From positions 1 to 44,308 of the forward strand of contig JAUXUR010000076.1 in the NCBI GenBank assembly GCA_030680745.1: a stretch of 44,308 nucleotides of DNA, given 5' to 3'. Below the pieces are notes generated by a model. It had not been told where the DNA came from. It saw only the letters and a list, made by a program, of their open reading frames with translations, and searched no databases. The first letter of the stretch is position 1, and the number at the start of each line of letters is the position of its first letter. This stretch comes from Alphaproteobacteria bacterium. GTDB taxonomy: Bacteria; Pseudomonadota; Alphaproteobacteria; JAUXUR01. This document shows, piece after piece, positions 40,866-44,308 of the stretch. The position numbers and the translations under genes were made by a program.

Positions 40866-41953
40866 AGGGTCATAAAATTGGTCCAAATTTCCCACCTTAT
40901 GTCGTTGCAGAACTCTCTGCTAATCATTTAGGCAATTATGATCGCGCCATTAAAATAATGGAAGAATCTGCTAAGGCCGGTGTTCATGCATTCAAAATTC
41001 AAACTTTTACAGCTGACACGTTAAGTATGGATATTCGTGAGAATGAATTTCTTCTTCATGCTGATGGTCCCTGGGCTGGTAGAACACAATATGAACTTTA
41101 TCAAAGTGCTTATACACCATGGGAATGGCATAAAGATTTATTCGATAAAGCAGCTACATTGGGACTAACTATTTTTAGTTCACCTTTTGATGATACAGCT
41201 GTTGATTTTCTTGAAGAGTTGGATTGTCCTGCTTATAAAATAGCTTCTTACGAGTTAATTCATTTGCCGCTTATCGCGAAAGTTGCCTCAACGGGTAAAC
41301 CTCTTATTTTTTCAACAGGTCATGCAAGCCTTCAAGAAATAACAGATGCTGTTGAAACAGCTGAAAAAAATGGTGCGAAAGACATTATTATTTTACACAC
41401 TATTGGCGGTTATCCAACACCTATTAAAGATGCATCTTTAGGTAATCTTAAAATTATGCAAGACAAATTTCCTGGCTATGTACTTGGTGTTTCAGATCAT
41501 ACGCCTGGTGCTATTGTACCTATTGTGTCGATTGGTCTTGGTGCACGTCTTATAGAAAAACATATAACGATAAGTCGTTCTGATGGTGGGGAAGATGCTG
41601 CATTTTCGCTTGAACCACATGAAATGGCTGAAGTTGTTTCGAGCACTCATCTTGCTTGGGAATCTTTAGGGATTCAAAACGGTCAAAAATGGGCTCGCCC
41701 TGATTCTGAATTACCAAATCGTATATCAAGACGTTCTGTCTATGTTTCAAAAGACATTCAAAAAGGTGAGATTCTTACGCCACATAATATAAAAGTAATT
41801 CGACCTCATTTTGGCTTGCAACCAAAATTTTATTTTGAGGTCATCGGCATGCGTGCTTCAGAAGATTTAAAGCGCGGAACGCCACTTTCTTGGGAGGCGC
41901 TCGAACAAGAAACAATAGGTTCAGGGCAGGGGACAAAATATGCACGCGCCTAA
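40829..41953 (+). CDS. pseI: pseudaminic acid synthase (NeuB family)
   Basis: NeuB-family enzymes condense phosphoenolpyruvate with a six-carbon sugar to make a nine-carbon nonulosonic acid. The 374-residue protein has the TIM-barrel part (PPYVVAELSANHLGNYDRAI; HAFKIQTFTADTLSMDI; ELDCPAYKIASYEL; ARLIEKHITISRSDGGEDAA). A C-terminal SAF/antifreeze-like domain follows (SVYVSKDIQKGEILTPHNIK onward). The sequence style is closer to PseI than to NeuB, which with the PseG-like gene suggests pseudaminic acid. The start is GTG with GAGGA upstream. Confidence 0.88.
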   Translation: MFKEKNNKFVSIKGHKIGPNFPPYVVAELSANHLGNYDRAIKIMEESAKAGVHAFKIQTFTADTLSMDIRENEFLLHADGPWAGRTQYELYQSAYTPWEWHKDLFDKAATLGLTIFSSPFDDTAVDFLEELDCPAYKIASYELIHLPLIAKVASTGKPLIFSTGHASLQEITDAVETAEKNGAKDIIILHTIGGYPTPIKDASLGNLKIMQDKFPGYVLGVSDHTPGAIVPIVSIGLGARLIEKHITISRSDGGEDAAFSLEPHEMAEVVSSTHLAWESLGIQNGQKWARPDSELPNRISRRSVYVSKDIQKGEILTPHNIKVIRPHFGLQPKFYFEVIGMRASEDLKRGTPLSWEALEQETIGSGQGTKYARA

Positions 41954-42701
41954 AGTTGTTGCGATTATTCAAGCACGCATGACGTCGACTCGTTTGCCTG
42001 GCAAAGTTATGAAAAAAATATTAGGCAAAACCTTGCTTGAACTGTTGCTTGAACGTGTACAACTAACATCTGGTATTGATGAAATTGTCGTTGCGTCTCC
42101 TTTTGGCGAAGAACATGATAATATCGAAAAGTCTGTTCAATCTTTTGGGAATATCAGCTTTATCAGAGGCGATGAACATGATGTGCTTGCGCGCTATCAC
42201 AAAGCTGCATTGGAAACACAAGCGGATATTGTCATAAGAATTACAAGTGATTGCCCTTTATATGATTATAAAATAGTTTCTTCTTGGCTTGAATTGTTTA
42301 AAAACAGCGATATTTCTTATCTTTATGCGTCGCATGAAAAGGGATATCCATTAGGCTTAGGCGCAGAAATCTTAACATTTGACGCGCTTAACAAAGCATT
42401 TCAAGAAGCAAAAGATCCTTATGAACGCGAACATGTAACACCTTATATTTGGCGCAGACCAGCTATATTTTTATCGCTCTTTATTGAATATAAACCGGAT
42501 CTCTATCATTGCAGGTTAGCTGTTGATGAAGAAGCTGATTTCCAATTTGTGCGTGAAATATATGAACGCCTTTATATACAAAATCCTCAATTCGCTTTTG
42601 CTGAAATTAAAGATTTATTGAGCAAAGAGCCTGAATTGTTAAAAATTAACCATCATATTCAACAAAAACCACTTATCCCATTAGGAGCAGCATATGGTTG
42701 A
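41940..42701 (+). CDS. SpsF/CMP-KDO-synthetase-like cytidylyltransferase
   Basis: The 253-residue protein begins KVVAIIQARMTSTRLPGKVM, the sugar-nucleotidyltransferase loop of the SpsF/PseF type. It continues with SFIRGDEHDVLARYHKAALE, VIRITSDCPLYD with the metal Asp, and YEREHVTPYIWRR. It probably activates the nonulosonic acid or a linked sugar with CTP. It overlaps pseI by 14 bases and the next gene by 8. The specific sugar cannot be read from the sequence. Confidence 0.82.
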   Translation: MHAPKVVAIIQARMTSTRLPGKVMKKILGKTLLELLLERVQLTSGIDEIVVASPFGEEHDNIEKSVQSFGNISFIRGDEHDVLARYHKAALETQADIVIRITSDCPLYDYKIVSSWLELFKNSDISYLYASHEKGYPLGLGAEILTFDALNKAFQEAKDPYEREHVTPYIWRRPAIFLSLFIEYKPDLYHCRLAVDEEADFQFVREIYERLYIQNPQFAFAEIKDLLSKEPELLKINHHIQQKPLIPLGAAYG

Positions 42702-43317
42702 AACAGCACAATTATCAAGATGGCGTGGTGATTTTGGCAACGCCTATATTGAACGCAATGAAGTAACACCTGAAAATCATCAAAAACGTCAAAATGTTTG
42801 GCAAGATATTTTAAAAAAAACTTCTTCTTCTGAGGTCAAATCAATTTTAGAAGTTGGATCAAATATTGGCTTAAATATCAGAGCATTAAAAGAGGTTTCT
42901 AAAGCAGAACTTTATGCTGTTGAGCCAAATCCGAAAGCCCGTCAACGCATTTTAGATGATAATGTTTTAGATCAACACCATGTTTTAGATGGTTCAGCGT
43001 TTGCATTACCTTTTGATGACGCATCAAAAGATTTAGTATTCACCTGTGGTGTTTTAATCCATGTTCATCCTGATGATCTTCAAAAGGCTTGTAATGAAAT
43101 CTATCGTGTATCAAAAAAATACATCTTAGCGATTGAAATATTTTCAAAAAAATCCGAAGTGATTCATTATCGTGGTTATGACGACATGCTTTTTAAACGT
43201 GATTATGGTTTAAAATGGATGGAATTTTATCCTAATTTAAAGCCCATTGCACAAGGATTTTTGTGGCAACCAACAACAAGCATCGACGATTCTGTTTGGT
43301 GGTTGTTTGAAAAATAA
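42694..43317 (+). CDS. SAM methyltransferase of the pseudaminic-acid-associated type
   Basis: The 207-residue class I methyltransferase has the SAM loop ILEVGSNIGLNIRAL, the acidic strand ELYAVEPNPKARQ and the post-core motif LVFTCGVLIHVHPDDL. The N-terminus with WRGDFGNAYIERN is typical of methylases found next to pseudaminic acid genes. It would methylate a surface sugar or its precursor. It overlaps the cytidylyltransferase gene by 8 bases. Last intact gene of the operon. Confidence 0.85.
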   Translation: MVETAQLSRWRGDFGNAYIERNEVTPENHQKRQNVWQDILKKTSSSEVKSILEVGSNIGLNIRALKEVSKAELYAVEPNPKARQRILDDNVLDQHHVLDGSAFALPFDDASKDLVFTCGVLIHVHPDDLQKACNEIYRVSKKYILAIEIFSKKSEVIHYRGYDDMLFKRDYGLKWMEFYPNLKPIAQGFLWQPTTSIDDSVWWLFEK

Positions 43318-43420
43318 TTTTCTTAGCTATTGTATCTTATGTTCAAATTAATATTTATATGTTAGTGGATTGATCTAGCATTGCAACTCTTTATGAACTT
43401 TAAGAAAAGGTATAATACGA

Positions 43421-44155
43421 ATGATGTATGATACATTATGTACAGAATTTTATGATATAGACAAAAAATTTGCACCATCTGATGAAGTTCTTTTTTATAA
43501 ACAATTTATGAATAAAAATGATCTTTCTCTTGAAGCAATGTGTGGCTCAGGCCGATTATTAATTCCCTTGATTCAAGAGGGATATATTGTTCATGGTGTT
43601 GATAATTCTGTTTCTATGTTAAATAGCTGCAAAGAGAGAGGTTCGAAACTTGATTTAGGACTAACATTATTTGAAGCAGATATCGAGATAATGGATTTGC
43701 CAAATCAATATAGTCTTATTTTAATTCCTCTAGGTTCTTTTCAATTATTGTATCCACGATTAACTGCATTTAATGTTTTAAAGAATTTCAAAAAACATTT
43801 AAAATTGGGCGGAAAAATCATATTGGATTTGTTTGTTCCCTGGGATGCAATGTGCGAAAATAATCAGGAAGAATTTACTGAGAGAGAAGTCTTAACACCT
43901 GATAGCGGAAAGATTATTATTAAATCACATAATATAACAAATAAAAAAGAGTAATATATCAATTGTAATTCCATATATAAAAAAACAATAAATGACCAAA
44001 TGCTCGCTGAAGAAAACGAACAAATGCAGATATCTTGGTATTATCGTTACGAGATGGAACTCATTTTAGAAAAACATGGTTTCAAAAATATCTTATACAG
44101 AGAAGAAGAATTTGGTGGTGAAATGCACATGATATTTATAGCAGAAAATTCTTAG
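43421..44155 (+). pseudogene. second SAM methyltransferase, interrupted by an in-frame TAA
   Basis: The frame from 43421 encodes a class I methyltransferase (SLEAMCGSGRLLIPLIQEGY; VHGVDNSVSMLNSCKERG; LIPLGSFQLL; LKLGGKIILDLFVPW) and stops at TAA 43952-43954. The same frame then continues without interruption for 66 codons (YINCNSIYKKTINDQ onward to YEMELILEKHGFKNILYREE) to TAG at 44153-44155. That tail is the usual C-terminal strand region, so one sense codon, perhaps CAA, has become TAA. A 177-residue truncated protein may still be made. AAAAGG precedes the ATG. Confidence 0.72.
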
Positions 44156-44163
44156 TATATATT

Positions 44164-44308
44164 ATGTACAAAATAATTATTGATTATGAACCTAGTCAGG
44201 CTGACAATGACATTGTAAGCGAAGGCCTATTTGCATCATATGAAAATATAATTGGTAAAAAAGATAAACCTTTTTCAATTTTTTTAAAAAATGATTCAGG
44301 AAAAATTT
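44164..44308 (+). CDS. start of a GNAT-like acetyltransferase (partial)
   Basis: The frame opens with ATG at 44164 and runs off the window. The peptide begins MYKIIIDYEPSQADNDIVSE, then has NIIGKKDKPFSIFLKNDSGK, the first strand and beta hairpin typical of GNAT N-acetyltransferases. It follows the broken methyltransferase by 8 bases. The acetyl-CoA site lies beyond the window. Confidence 0.55.
   Translation, partial: MYKIIIDYEPSQADNDIVSEGLFASYENIIGKKDKPFSIFLKNDSGKI

Noticed and set aside
1..44308. tRNA or rRNA genes
   Set aside because: No cloverleaf-like stretch with a TTCGAATC-type arm or rRNA sequence was recognised by eye. A covariance-model scan would settle it.

Overview
The window is AT-rich with compact genes. 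It most resembles the genome of a host-associated alphaproteobacterium of the Holosporales/Rickettsiales kind. This is an inference from several things: alphaproteobacterial gene-transfer-agent (GTA)-type phage genes, many exported proteins with no recognisable function, eukaryote-like leucine-rich-repeat proteins, and a dense load of short palindromic repeats. No rRNA or tRNA gene was seen.

Layout. (1) 1-5.5 kb: a possible transposase 5' end, two small exported proteins, a 21-repeat exported LRR protein, and a crcB-ppa pair (fluoride channel plus pyrophosphatase). (2) 5.5-29.1 kb: a nearly complete GTA/HK97-like virion cluster, all on the + strand. In order it holds a possible small terminase, large terminase, portal, prohead protease, capsid, head-tail connector, adaptor, tail terminator, major tail protein, tail-assembly chaperones, short tape measure, DUF2460, DUF2163, tail-tip/host-specificity protein, M15 endolysin and 3TM holin. 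The order is that of the Rhodobacter GTA, but the cluster is broken up by inserted cargo: exported proteins, an LRR protein, a HAD-like protein, TerC, two DMT transporters and many palindromic elements. The NlpC/P60 gene usual before the tail-tip gene is not seen; a 73-aa ORF, a four-copy 119-bp repeat array and the two transporters lie there. No integrase or repressor is visible. (3) 29.1-36.4 kb: more exported proteins, two of them looking like exported forms of cytosolic enzyme folds (methyltransferase-like and GNAT-like). A housekeeping operon greA-ispD-ispF-pgpA and an S41 protease follow. (4) 36.5-38.9 kb: a Leu/Phe/Glu/Val-type dehydrogenase and a membrane-anchored class III nucleotide cyclase. 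(5) 39.2 kb to the end: a surface-sugar operon of the pseudaminic/nonulosonic acid type (PseG-like, WbqC-like, PseI/NeuB-like, SpsF-like cytidylyltransferase, methyltransferase), then a methyltransferase gene broken by a stop codon and the start of a GNAT gene.

Strongest signals. First, a textbook programmed -1 frameshift site: an A AAA AAG heptamer followed by a perfect 11-bp stem. It would join the two tail-assembly chaperone frames, as lambda G/GT does. Second, a family of about 120-bp palindromic elements with about ten copies here. They sit against stop codons, and at two genes (ispD and a DMT transporter) they supply the C-terminal codons, which recalls Rickettsia palindromic elements. 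Third, cassette-like insertions inside the phage cluster. One is a GC-rich element between perfect 15-bp direct repeats; two others are LRR genes, each bracketed by its own direct repeats.

All family assignments come from reading the protein sequences by eye. No database search was run.
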